A stretch of DNA of 64,000 nucleotides from Solenopsis invicta (Eukaryota > Arthropoda > Insecta > Hymenoptera > Formicidae), in contig NC_052679.1 in assembly GCF_016802725.1 (NCBI RefSeq), forward strand, positions 20,711,548 through 20,775,547. Direction: 5' to 3'. Positions 53,024 through 64,000 of this stretch are shown one piece after another; the stretch's first letter is position 1, and each line of letters opens with the position of its first letter. A program made the position numbers and the translations under genes. Below the pieces are notes generated by a model. That model saw nothing but the letters and a program-made list of their open reading frames with translations. It was not told the DNA's origin and did not search any database.

Positions 53024-54994
53024 GTGAGTGCATTCATTCAATTAACATTGTTGCATGTCTATCGTACATGTTTCGAACCGTGACCTAGGTTTGCCGTTAT
53101 TAAGTATTTCAAACAGTCTAGCCAGCAAGAACTCTTAACACAAATATGTGACATCAATTGCGCCAACGATTGACCACTATTTTGTAGTACTTTACTAATA
53201 AAGAGATCACTACATTTATTAAAGAGATGTTGCAATCAAAGAAATCTTTTTGAAAATCACTCTATAGGTAAACTACTCTATGAATAAACTTTTCTAAGTT
53301 TCTTAGAGATCTTATTTCCAATCAAAATTCTCTCTCTTTTTCTCTTAGATCCTATAATATTACAATAATATTTCTCATTGCAACATTGTTGTTAGCTACA
53401 TTAATATCTCTCTTCGACCGTACCCCGTCATAGCCGATCTTCGTTCATCGTAACTTCAGAATGTCCGCAATGTTATATCTCAGGCCGTTAGTTTCTTTTC
53501 GATCTTTAATATTCATCGTTCGTAACCGTCATTACCGTGTAGCAGAAATGAAAGAGCAATCCGTGCAAGATACTACCGTGTGTAGGGAAGAGGCAGATAA
53601 CAAGTGTGCGGAAAAGAGAGAGCAGTGTTGCAGGCCACCGTCGCGTTTTCAGCGGCCGGCCGGCCGGCTGACCACCCGGTTGCAATTGATTAACGCAACG
53701 TTAAATAACAAATTTTAATGAGACGGTAATTATTATAAAGTAGCAGGCGAACAGGAGCGAGCGCGGTCTTTCGTGCAGTGCGCGCGCAACGCGACCGTAC
53801 GTGTGCACTCATGTTCGCCGGGTCGCGCGGCTGCGTAATCGCGCTCGTCTGCCTCCTCGATGCGAGAACGCTGATAACGCAAGGCTGATATCGCGACCCG
53901 CGGTACTCCCCGGATGCCAGCGTTCAAGCACGCAGCCCCCTTCCCTCCCTCTGCCACGCCCCGATCACCAGACTGCAGCAACATTGATCCTCGGCGCTGC
54001 ATTTTGTTGGGGTTTCAGTTGCACGTTCTCGGAAGGCGGAATTTTACGGAGGGGGGAGAGATCTTAAGCATTCCGCGACGATTAATTTGAGATCGCGATA
54101 ACGCGAACGGAAATTAGGTCTCGATCATAAAATTGTTTATCGATCAATATGACTCGTAATATCTATCTGCTATCACATGTATTTTTCAAATACACCTTCC
54201 GTGTATTTTCTTTCTATTTTACATTCACTAGATAAAATAATTTTTAAATTACGCTAAACATATTCTCTCCTAAAAGTTCTTTTCAAATGCACAAGTTTGA
54301 TGCAACAAATCATTAAATTGTACGATAAAAAAATGAGTGAAATTGTTATACTTGAGCTCAGAAAAGTCCAAGTCAATCCTTTAAACGGTACTAAAATCAC
54401 TATTACACGAAACATTTATAAATATTTATGTGAATACAATAGAATAGTTTCTGACGGGATAATATTTACAGTCGACATTAACAGTTTCGTTGACTACGTA
54501 AAACAAGAATTGATGCTATTTATAATCGCTCTTTACATCCAAGTTTAATAATATTTTGAAGAAAATTGAGTATAAATATTAATGGGCAAATTTAGGTGAG
54601 CGGTTTACGCAATATTTAAATATTTCAATATTGAAATAAAATAATAATTTCGTAATAAATGTTTTTACAGATTGTTAACCATCTCCCGAAGTTGCACATG
54701 GACCTCCAGAAATTCGCCGTGGCGTTCGAGGAATTGATCGAAGATGAGCCTAGCTCTCAAATTCATCAAGCTCTTAAAGGGACTCAATCGTACTTGATGA
54801 TGATGTTGTGCGAAATCGAAAGCAACATTGTTTCCTTGCCTTCCATACGACTTCCTGCACGCGTGGAACGAAGCATCATGAGCCATACCGAAAGAAACCC
54901 TGTCGATGAGACACGGAGATACATCAGGGACTGGGGCGTAGTTCTCAAATACAGAGACTATTTACATGCTTGGAGGCACGTATTCAACTATTGA
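52685..54994 (+). CDS. Gene B: complete secreted four-helix cytokine-like protein (Unpaired-like candidate), 220 aa
   Basis: Two exons, 52685-53023 (113 codons, donor ATG|gtgagt) and 54671-54994 (acceptor tgtttttacag), join in phase 0 to a 220-aa protein. The start ATG has a signal peptide (residues 1-19, core YLISAVFTVAFAA). Only two cysteines exist: C33 in LPCG and C160 in LCE, a likely disulfide. Predicted helices are A (about 43-82), B (117-139, LPKLHMDLQKF), C (142-169, LMMMLCEIES) and D (193-220, DWGVVLKYRDYLHAWRHVF), with long A-B and C-D loops. That is the up-up-down-down layout of class I cytokines. The motifs and spacing match gene A. No N-glycosylation sequon and no basic tail are present. 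A role as a secreted JAK/STAT ligand is inferred; an unrelated helical secreted factor is the main alternative. Confidence 0.88.
53024..54670 (+). other. Intron of gene B
   Basis: A GT-AG intron of 1,647 bp. It contains a GC-rich block (about 53,620-54,070, with cggccggccggccgg) and an AT-rich part. There a 71-codon ATG frame (starting 54333) of unknown meaning is open. Confidence 0.85.
54671..54994 (+). CDS. Gene B, last coding exon: helices B, C and D
   Basis: The acceptor tgtttttacag|ATT is pyrimidine-rich and phase 0. The exon encodes 107 residues and ends in TGA directly after the last helix (HVFNY). All three remaining conserved motifs (LPKLH, LCE, DWGV) lie in this single exon. In gene A an intron splits the same stretch just before LLCE. 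Confidence 0.88.
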   Translation: MVNHLPKLHMDLQKFAVAFEELIEDEPSSQIHQALKGTQSYLMMMLCEIESNIVSLPSIRLPARVERSIMSHTERNPVDETRRYIRDWGVVLKYRDYLHAWRHVFNY

Positions 54995-55267
54995 AGATAA
55001 GGAAAGTATTAGTTGACTCGTCAGTATGCAATCGATCATTTTCATCGGAAGATGACACAAGAGGATATATTAGACTATTGGGAAGCATTAGATGTAAATT
55101 GATTTAGCACCTGCCGCGATTGTAACTATAAAATCGCGTCAACAACTGCATGATGACGCGGTAAAATGATGTTAAAGTTATTGACAATAATCGTTAGTTA
55201 TGCAACGATTATTATAAAATCCGCGAAAACTATGAGTTCGCATTACGATCCATGATAATTTATCAAA

Positions 55268-55390
55268 ATTATTTATTGAAACAATTATTTATTATTGCGA
55301 CTCACGTTTGAACATGTAGCTTAGTATTTATTCTTACATGTAGCAAATTATTTATTTGGTATATATTATTAATTATTTATTTATTTAGAT
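55268..55390 (+). promoter_or_regulatory. AU-rich element cluster in the probable 3' UTR of gene B
   Basis: Within about 120 bases, starting some 270 bases after the stop codon, ATTTA occurs repeatedly. Several copies sit in the nonamer TTATTTATT, and an overlapping ATTTATTTATTTA run lies near 55375-55387. In animals such clusters recruit Tis11/TTP-type proteins and shorten the life of cytokine mRNAs. The surrounding DNA is AT-rich, so some copies are expected by chance, and the UTR extent is inferred. Confidence 0.4.
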
Positions 55391-55590
55391 CGATAGTACC
55401 TTTGCCAATTGTACCTTCTGAAAGGTACTCTGTAACCGGTATCAGCCTGTAAGATCTCGGTTACATTTTGTGATAATCAGTCACAACAACAATTATGTTT
55501 GTTGTATCATTGTGACAAGTGATAAATATCACTCATAGATTATTTATGAAAGACATTATTTGTAAAAAAGACAATGTTTATTTCGCGCAG

Positions 55591-55644
55591 TATTATATTT
55601 ATAACTCTATTTATAACTCACGTGCTATATTTATAACTCAAGAA
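55591..55644 (+). repeat. Three short repeats of atttataactc
   Basis: Three copies of the 11-mer atttataactc lie in a row with 3-10 bases between them, inside the probable 3' UTR of gene B. Each adds an ATTTA pentamer. They may be part of the mRNA-stability region or a chance local duplication. Confidence 0.5.
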
Positions 55645-55717
55645 AGATGTAATATATTTATATATTTTATTTGTACTTTTAGTAACTTATTCATAAATTT
55701 TATAAATACAATCACGC

Positions 55718-55723
55718 AATAAA
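55718..55723 (+). terminator. Candidate poly(A) signal of gene B
   Basis: AATAAA lies about 720 bases past the stop of gene B and would bring the AU-rich cluster into the 3' UTR. Other AT-rich variants occur nearby, so this is the likeliest rather than a proven end. Confidence 0.35.
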
Positions 55724-55729
55724 AATAAT

Positions 55730-57275
55730 TTATTAAATTATTTACGTCTATTTTCATTAATCGATATCTTCCTGATCCTTATGAATCCTATGTTATACTG
55801 ATGTAAGAGAATCTTGGTAGATGTCGCTACAAGTAAAAGTTAAAAGTCACACTCATCGTGATTATCCTTTAAAAAAATTACATTTTATAAATATTAAAAA
55901 TATTGTGAGAAATACTATACGATAATAAAATTTGTAAAAAATAAAATTTCACTAAAACCATTATTATTTTGTTGACATGATAACTACTTCAGGCTTTGTA
56001 AAGTAGCGCAATGATATGTTGAAATAAGGTAGTAACAATTCATATAAATAAAGTGTTTTTATCTAAGAATGAAAACAAAGAGTCATTCTCAGAAATTATA
56101 TCAAAAACTGTTAGCATTTGTAATAACAATTAATATTAAGCTTGAGACAATTTATCAATTTTAGCAATTTATCTTAAGTTTAAGAAATATATTACATATT
56201 TGTTCTTTTTCTGGAAAATACAATCAAACTGAAAAATAGCAAATTAGAAAAGTAATCAGCGAATAATATTCATACAACAGATAATACCATTGTATGGTAG
56301 ATATGCACATTCACTCACAAAATGTTGAAGAATAATTGTAATAATAATTTGTAAAATATGTAACGTTAATATTAAGCAATATTTTTTTAACATCTTATTA
56401 TTCACTTTGTTTACAAAATAGTTTATTAAATCTTATATTTTTTGCAAAAAAGTATTGATTTACGCGATACTACATTTAAATTATCTAAATTCTCTAAATA
56501 TCTCTGTTTAATGTAGTAAAAAAATATCTGCTATATTATATTTTACATCTTTAAAAAATCTCAATTTTATTATGAAAGAAAAAGTTAAAAATAGTTTGAA
56601 ACAATAAGTACGATAATGCTCTACGGTTGATACCTGATTGCCAACTGAGAGTAAATCATCGATAGTAAATAATATAGTAATCAATACATCATCGACATAA
56701 TATCGTAACCAATACATCATCGACATAAAACTGTAATTTTATTCGATAAACTATTTATCTTTCCCATATGTATAAATACTCTTACTTATTTTTATTTAAA
56801 TTAATTTTTATTTAATTGTGGAATGTATATAATATAAAACTTTATTTTTACGCAAGAATCTGATGTAAAAATTCTTTTTCATGTACAATCTTTCAAAATA
56901 AATAAATGTATTACAAGTAATTAACTATGTAATTGATCAAAAATAACTGTATGCAAATAATTTATATAAGAGAAAGTGAGTGAGAGAAAGAAAAAGAGAG
57001 AGCGCATAGTTTTCAACCAAATTAAAGCTATTTATCTATCACAATAAATGAAAGACTTATAGAAAGGTGCACATTGAATGTCAATTGAATATGTCTAGCG
57101 AGAGTGAGTTAGGTCCATGCTCAAGTCATAACGAAATCATTCTCTATTATACAAGCAGATGTGTACAAACGTGGGTGGCAAAAGTAAAGATGAGGAAATT
57201 GAAATAGATGTGAAAAGGTTTAAGTTTGACGGAAGAAAACGAGCACATTACGTAGTTACTCTCACTGCAATGATT
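55730..57275. other. AT-rich intergenic DNA, no gene seen
   Basis: Only short frames and the small tandem repeat at 56679. Confidence 0.6.
56679..56730. repeat. Short tandem repeat, two copies of caatacatcatcgacataa
   Basis: Two copies of the 19-mer lie with a period of about 28 bases in AT-rich intergenic DNA. Confidence 0.7.
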
Positions 57276-57280
57276 TCGTA

Positions 57281-57466
57281 CTTTTCACATGTGTTCTGTA
57301 AATATTTCTTTAGTCATCTGATCATTTATATTCTGGTCTGTATATTATAAGCATCACAAGCTCCTTAAATACATTCATACTTTTCACAAGCGTTCTATAA
57401 GTATTTCTTTAGTCATCTGATCATTTATATTCTGATCTGCATATTATAAGCAAGCTCCTTAAATAC
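57281..57466. repeat. Two-copy tandem duplication, period about 99 bp
   Basis: The segments 57281-57373 and 57380-57466 are near identical (cttttcaca...tttctttagtcatctgatc...attataagc...aagctccttaaatac), with a few substitutions and a small deletion in the second copy. They lie just upstream of the transposase-like fragment. Confidence 0.8.
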
Positions 57467-57720
57467 TTCTTCGTTAAACACGATCAGTTATGACGATCAA
57501 TCCTATGAAATATTACCAATTCCTGTAATAGTATCTATTAATGTTTGAGATAATTCAAGAGCCATTGATCTTCGAAGTTCCATCATTTTAATACTATAAA
57601 ATGAAAGATATTGAATTTATTCCACTCGTTTTTTATGTGTGATATGTCTAATGCACCAAACGATTTTATAAAGCAATAGGTTTTCATTATTTCATTCAAC
57701 GAGAAAAATATTGATACATA

Positions 57721-57990
57721 ATGTTAATAATTAAAGTTTCAAATCTTTCTCACGTACTCCAAATTATAATGTTTCCTAAGAACGAAATGATACAGAGATT
57801 TCTCTTTGTGCCAACTATGTTGTTATCGAAACCAGAATCCGTAGCTTTCATCCTCATGATTTCTACTTGTAATGGGAAAAAACCTATTGCTTATCTCGTT
57901 ATTAAATATTTTTTAACGAAATACTTGAATTATCTTCTACGTGAGAAGTTATTCATATTAAAACAATGCTCACAGTTTCATTATTTTGTT
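57721..57990 (+). pseudogene. Possible P-element/THAP-type transposase fragment
   Basis: An open frame without a proper start holds NGKKPIAYLVIKYFLTKYL followed by NYLLREKLFILKQC. This resembles the region of P-element-like transposases where a K-x-P-[IV]-A-Y strand precedes a leucine-rich helix. The frames before and after are broken, so it would be a dead remnant. The family call is from memory of the motif only. Confidence 0.35.
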
Positions 57991-57994
57991 TAAA

Positions 57995-60900
57995 AAAGAT
58001 ATGATGTATGGATACCATACAAATACGCATTTAAACTCACATACAGTGTATGTAATTTTTACTTTTGTGCTAATGAAGATACATCAGCAACATTTTAGTA
58101 CTTCTGTATTGGACACATTTAGAAAAATATCGGCGCAATTAATTAACATTATTAATTTAGTACAATTTTATTTCATTTCTTATTGCATCATTTATAATCG
58201 TCACTTTCGAAAATAAGTTTTAAAGGTATCAACATTGATTGAGTAGCAATATAATTAATAATTCAAGATCGCTATGTAATACATGCAAAAATATTAATAT
58301 ACAAATCGAAGCGGAACCAGCGTTTCTGTAACACGTGTCAGATTACTAATATCATATAATGTGACTTCCTTTGCCACGAATCATTATTAATGAAATTTCA
58401 AAAGTTTACAGTCATTGACCTACGCGAATAACATTATTTTACTTTCTCTACGTCTGTTACAGTTATATGTGTGTCTGATTATGATACATTTACTTGATAA
58501 TAGGAATTTTAAAAGTCGAATAAAATGTAAATCATTAAATCCGTTTCATGAGTTATGTAACCGATACATGTTTCTTTAATTTACAATAAAAATTGTAAAA
58601 AGTATGTATAAAATAAATATATAACATTATTTTTCAGCATTAAATAATTTATTTTAGTCCAATTATAGTATCCTAAATCAATATTTTGCTATAAAACACG
58701 AAATGTAATATAATTTATAACAAATTTATAGTAGAAAATAATTTTAAAAAATGTTCATATATGAACTAATTCTTTATCTTTATGTAATTCAGCCATTTTT
58801 AATTATATTATAAAAATACAATTAACTGTTTTACAAAAAAAAAATATAAATTAATCAAAATATACAAGGTAATAAAAAATTTTGTTTGACATAAAATAAA
58901 AGTTATCTTTGAGAACTCCATTTTCATTCTGAAGTAGTTGATTTGAAATACTTTATACATAATTAATAGAGAAATCTTAGATGCATACGAATAACATCTG
59001 TACAAAAGCATATTGTTTAGAATTAAAAAATTAAATTATGACATTCTTATGAATTCTTATCTCACTGTTATTAGAGAGCTTAAGTATAGATTGTTTCCTG
59101 ATTATACAAACGATCATGATAAAGTATAATTTAAGACAATAAACTTTTCATTAAGCATGAAGAAATGTGTCGTAAAGTATGCCGTCAAAAGTTGCAATTT
59201 AACATTAAATTGCTGCGTATGTGGCGCGGTGTTTCAAATCTTTAACAACGATGTAATCAATAATGGAAAGGATTCTGCTGGGCGTTAACCACATATAGCA
59301 CGTTCCAGACCAGGTCAATAAAGTTCAAGACGCTGTGATTTAGATGCAGTGATGGGAAAGTAATATTGCATTTAATATGTGAATAATATCGTTATTTAAA
59401 CAATAAATAAATTGTTTCATTCACTGTTCAGTTAGTACTTAACAAATTTATTAATAAAATAATAAAGATACAAGTTTTTAAATTATTCACAGTTGTAAAA
59501 AAACTAATTCGTTTTAATTCAGAAATGTTCAAAAATTACGTGTTAAAATTGGTTACACATATATATTTTACAAACACAGTAGTTAATAAAAAAGAAACTT
59601 ACAAATATTACGTAATTCCATACGATAGCTCGTAACATTTAATAAAAATAAAATTTAGAAAATTAAAAAGAATTAATTTTATATTTCTTTATTGCAACGT
59701 ATTATTCGTATTACATTCATCAGATGTAAAGAAAAAAAAATAGCAGAACGATCGTGCGTATATATCTTTATCCAATTAACTTTGTGAATTATATGTATTA
59801 AAATAGAAAATGATCTAATAGTTAAATTAAAAGGTGAGAAAACAGAGAAGCCTCGATTCTGTAAGATCACGAAGTCCGTGCCCGATCATAGCAGATGCGA
59901 ATCGTATTCGCTGGCATTCAAATGCCAGCTCTTTGTTCGCCAGTTTCCATGCCAAGAATTACACTTCTACAGATGGTTACCGTCGTACATCTACAAAAGC
60001 AATTCTTCGTATATACGTCTCGTATCTGCATAGATCGCAATAATTAGACGGCGCAGGATGCTCACGAATAGTATCAAGTAAGCGCGAGATCGGTTGGTAG
60101 TCGATAGTCATTATCCGTCGTCGTGATTTATCAACAGACGTCGTGAGAAAAACCATGAACTAGAAAAGAACATGGTGACATCGGAAGATGTAGGGATGTC
60201 TTTTGCATCACTTAACACTTCAAACGGATAATAATCTAAAAAAAAAAAGAAACCGGGATATCTAAGGAATGTCTTCATGTCTCGTGTCGTTAATTATCAA
60301 ATTGCAATTATTGTGTTATGTAAACAATGTATGCTGATATCATGGAAATATCTCGTGACAAGGGTTAATAATATCAAACGACCATGGCCCCCTTCGACTG
60401 ATCTTACGTCTGAAAAGCAAACACGCTATTAGGGATGACACGTCGTCAATCAACAACAATGGTCGCACTGACGTTGTATCAATGCCTCGAGAATAAGACG
60501 CGCGCGCAATAATCTTTGTCATTATAATTCGTGGTATTGCCCATGAAGAGACAGTCTCGGCATCATGGAATCGCGCAATAATCCAGACGTTCACACCGTG
60601 CGAAATTGCCGGAAGGTTCTTACCTTCACTTAACGTGAATCACGCCTGTTGAATTATGTTCGTCACATACGAAAGAAATGAAGAGTTTAATATTAATTAC
60701 TATTATTATATCATGATAAATTCGAAATAAATTTTTATAAAACGCATCTCCAATTAAAGATAGTTAACTTTACCTTACCGATACTTCTCTCCTAGACTAA
60801 AATATCATTCAAACTAAATCAATATTTCTTGTTAATTAAGAGAGGAATTTTACATGAATGAAAATCTACGTAACTACAAACTGTTACTTTCCACTAAATG

Positions 60901-63900
60901 GCTAAAACATTAAATCATATACGAATCTAGAAGCGCGAAGTCCAATCGTACGTGTGCAGATATATTCGCGTGAAATGTCGCTTGCGCGATCGTACAAGTT
61001 GCATCTGTCAGCTGTGCGGAAATGTTTCGAGATGTCGATGCAATCTTCAAGAGGCCCCCCTTCTTAAACCCAAGAATGAGAAAGCCGTTTCACGGTTGAG
61101 CCCATGTCACGGATGATGTGTCGTCATATAGGTAGTAATCGTTCTGTCTAACATATTCGTATAATTCTTCCACGTGAATCCATAAATCCTAGATCGGACC
61201 TACCGATCTAGGCTCAGGTTACACACCTGGCAACTACTATACAATTATATTACCCTAGTGATTATTTCTACTTTAACGGTATGAAGGTTTTACAATGTTA
61301 TTTTCAAACGCACGGATCTGTAGCACTGCAGCTCATTGTCAGCAGTAAAACAAGAGTATAAATACGACTTCATCGATCATAATTATAAAATTTTGACCTC
61401 ACGAGTAATGTGAAATTGTGAAAGTAATATCGATAATATAGAATTATATATTCAAATTTATGAGTTAGATATATAATATATATTTTATGAAAATTACGTA
61501 ATCAAACAAATAATCACATCAATTTACTGATATCGAAAAGATGCATGTTTATATTTTTAATAAATTTTATCTTCCACGTCAAAGGTGTGCACAAATTGAG
61601 AAGAGTTTCACTGTACTTAGGTTTCACCTGGCGTAATACTGATGGTACAAATGTATAAAAAACATTGTAATCGATTGCTTTTCCATTTATGGAATGGAAA
61701 ATTTGGTCGAGCATCGCGCGGATGCTTAGACATCAGATAATACTTATGTCACTAACTGATTTCGTAATAGTAGTGCCGTTCGTACGGCAAGTAAGAAAAA
61801 TATGTTCTGCTATCCGTCGACAAGTCTGGAATCCAGAAATTGAGAGAACGCAAACAGTAGTGAGGTGAACTGAGTTCCGATTCGGTAAAATGGTGTAACC
61901 CCTGGGTCAGGAATCTCAATAAAAATCTGTCGGAAAGTTTCTCCTAATTATAATTACTATCGACTAATTGCCGTGACGCAACAAACTGCAAAAACAGACA
62001 ATCCTTTTTTCATCCAAGTTATTTATTACTTTTACGTCCGCCTCCGCTTATGTATATTTATAATGTCATTAAAGAGGAGTAATTTATAATAAACGTGTAA
62101 TATTATACGACTTCAAAAAGGCCGAAAAAGTTTTAACGCATTCTTTGACGAAGTTTCAGAGTTGAATTTTCTTAAACAAAAGTATTAAAAGAAGTAATTA
62201 ATTGCAGCTACTTTTTTATTTTAAAATCGTAATTGAATCTCTTTACAAAGTCTAAAATAAATTTTTGTTTAAACTTCTTAATCCAAAACTGTTAAAGAAA
62301 TCATAAAAAATTCTCATAAATAAATCTTTTCTCTTTGTAATTTTTGCTAGTGCTCAAGAATCATTTATACTAAGAAGTAAACGACTTTTATTAAGCTATG
62401 ACTGTTAAAATTATTGTTCAATTAAAAAAAATTTTAGTGATATAATTACAAAATGCAATGATAATTTAAGTGCTGAAAATCATCAATCGCATATTTTATC
62501 CAAGTATTAAATGTTAAATAAAAATAAAAATTTAATTAAATAAAAACTGAATTTACAATATTTTTCTATTTCACCTGGAACTTCCGAGTTAGAACCGGTG
62601 TTTGTATCCTACTATCAAGTTCTATGGAAACAATTCTATCGATTACAAAAACCTGTATGAACATGAAGAAGAGGTCGATGAAGAAAGCTAAATGTCTCAT
62701 ATAAAGGTTCAAAACCCAGAGCATTAGAGCATTAATCTTTCTCGCGTCAAGTTGAGGTAGTTACTTGTGTAATCAGATGATTAATCCCATAAGGCGTGGG
62801 CTTATTTTGTTTCGTGTTTGTTTAAATCAACAACTCATCTACCACGAATATTTCAAAGAACGAAGAAAATTCATAATAAACCAGTGATCTTACGAGTATA
62901 ATATAATATACTTAATTATAATATTTCGTAAAGTACGGCACAATTGCAGTCTTGTAAAATGGCAACTACGTTCTGCCACTATTTATTCAAGGTGGTCACG
63001 CAGCACTCACAGTAACAGAATTAATAGAATTAAATCGCACGAAATGCATAATTCGAATAATCTAAGTAATACATCGGAATTTGAATTACAACATATAATT
63101 GCACTACTAACAGAATCTTGTTTAGTCGCACGTTGCAAAAGAAATATTATTAGCCCACGTTCGTTTATAGATACGTTTCTCGAGACGGAGAAATGCAAAC
63201 GCAATGACCCGTTACGAACATTTACTTTGACTATTCGATTTGCTTCCCCCCAAACTGCCCGAGTTCCGCGGTCATGTCGGGGCAAGGAAAGGGACTCTAA
63301 TAATCTCAGCAACTATAATTGGGCATATAATGACGAACCGTCACGAGTGCAATACTAATTGTTTTCCGCTTTTCTCTTGCTTTACCAGTAGGCCACGGTA
63401 AACGTAGATAAGAAGTTACACGATACGAAGCGATAGATTCAACGAGAGAAGTCGAGGGAGTGCCGACTGAAAAGGTTTCCTTCTAAATGCCGTTTCGGTT
63501 CTGTGGCTCATGTGCAATGCTGTGCCGGATCTTCGTTCTTATCTGCACCGTCCTCACGTATTCCCCTCCCTATTATCGATTCCTCTGATTTTTCAGCTTC
63601 TTACTTCTGCCAGTGCGATTTATCGCGCAGTCGAATAAAAAACCGGGAAAGCGTATCGAGACGCGCCGTTAATCCGCCCGCGGTTCACGTACCGTCATTA
63701 TGCACCATTTCTCATTACGTATTATGGATTAGCAACTCGATACCTCGTTAATTAATTGAACGTCATCGGCAATAAAATCTAACCGCGCGTTGTTCTTGGC
63801 AATCATTATACCGATGCTCTGATCGATGGATATGTTTCAAGATCAGACCACGTAATAGATCTCTCGTCCCAAAGAAATATCGTGCACTTCGTGTAAGCAC

Positions 63901-64000
63901 ACAGACGTAATTGCATGCGCGTTACCGCTATACTTTCGAATTATCAAAGATGTATATCAAATGAGAAACGTGCTAAAACCCGTTAATCTCTCTTGACGTG
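57995..64000. other. No gene seen
   Basis: AT-rich DNA with somewhat higher GC after 59,830 and after 63,000. Overlapping plus and minus frames at 63007-63358 are unrecognised and read as chance. Confidence 0.5.

Noticed and set aside
55001..64000. A third cytokine paralogue
   Set aside because: I looked on both strands for a further DWGV or LCE helix signature in the window and saw none; a third copy could lie outside.

Overview
This is a eukaryotic window, most likely from an insect and probably a hymenopteran such as an ant. It is mostly AT-rich intergenic or intronic DNA. CpG-rich blocks, microsatellites and TATA/Inr core promoters interrupt it, and the few coding exons are bounded by consensus GT-AG sites. 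No bacterial operon, rRNA, tRNA or CRISPR was seen. The insect call rests on base composition, exon style and arthropod-type initiators, so it is an inference.

The left two thirds (1-44,890) hold no gene I can assign with confidence. They contain GC-rich blocks (about 1.3-1.7, 4.3-4.6, 5.2-5.8, 7.6-8.2, 8.9-9.8, 12.8-13.2, 28.0-28.9, 31.8-32.4, 36.4-37.0, 39.9-40.8 and 41.8-42.5 kb), simple repeats, one palindromic MITE-like element at 20.2-20.5 kb and some unassigned small ORFs. Two spots look like real first exons with TATA/Inr promoters. One at 23.23-23.48 kb ends in a strong phase-1 donor that fits the cytokine-like gene 21 kb downstream. One at 28.66-28.92 kb encodes a signal-peptide-like start.

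The prize is at 44.9-55.7 kb: two same-strand genes 5.6 kb apart that encode secreted, mainly helical proteins. Gene A (exons 44,891-45,174, 46,133-46,396 and 46,661-47,080, plus an unproven upstream first exon) and gene B (exons 52,685-53,023 and 54,671-54,994, 220 aa, complete) are clear paralogues. Both carry, in order and with nearly fixed spacing, a W-x-x-PCG motif, an N-W motif, an LPxLH helix, an LCE helix and a terminal DWGV helix. Each has a signal sequence, four predicted helices with long A-B and C-D loops, and a conserved cysteine pair. That is the layout of a class I (IL-6-like) four-helix cytokine, and I propose they are a tandem pair of Unpaired-like JAK/STAT ligands. Gene A has N-glycosylation sequons and a very basic tail. 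Gene B has neither, and its 3' region is dense in AU-rich instability motifs, as in transient cytokine mRNAs. The family call is inferred from motif layout and gene arrangement, not from a search.

The right end (55.7-64 kb) is AT-rich. It has a short tandem duplication, a degraded fragment that may come from a P-element/THAP-type transposase, and no intact gene that I can support.
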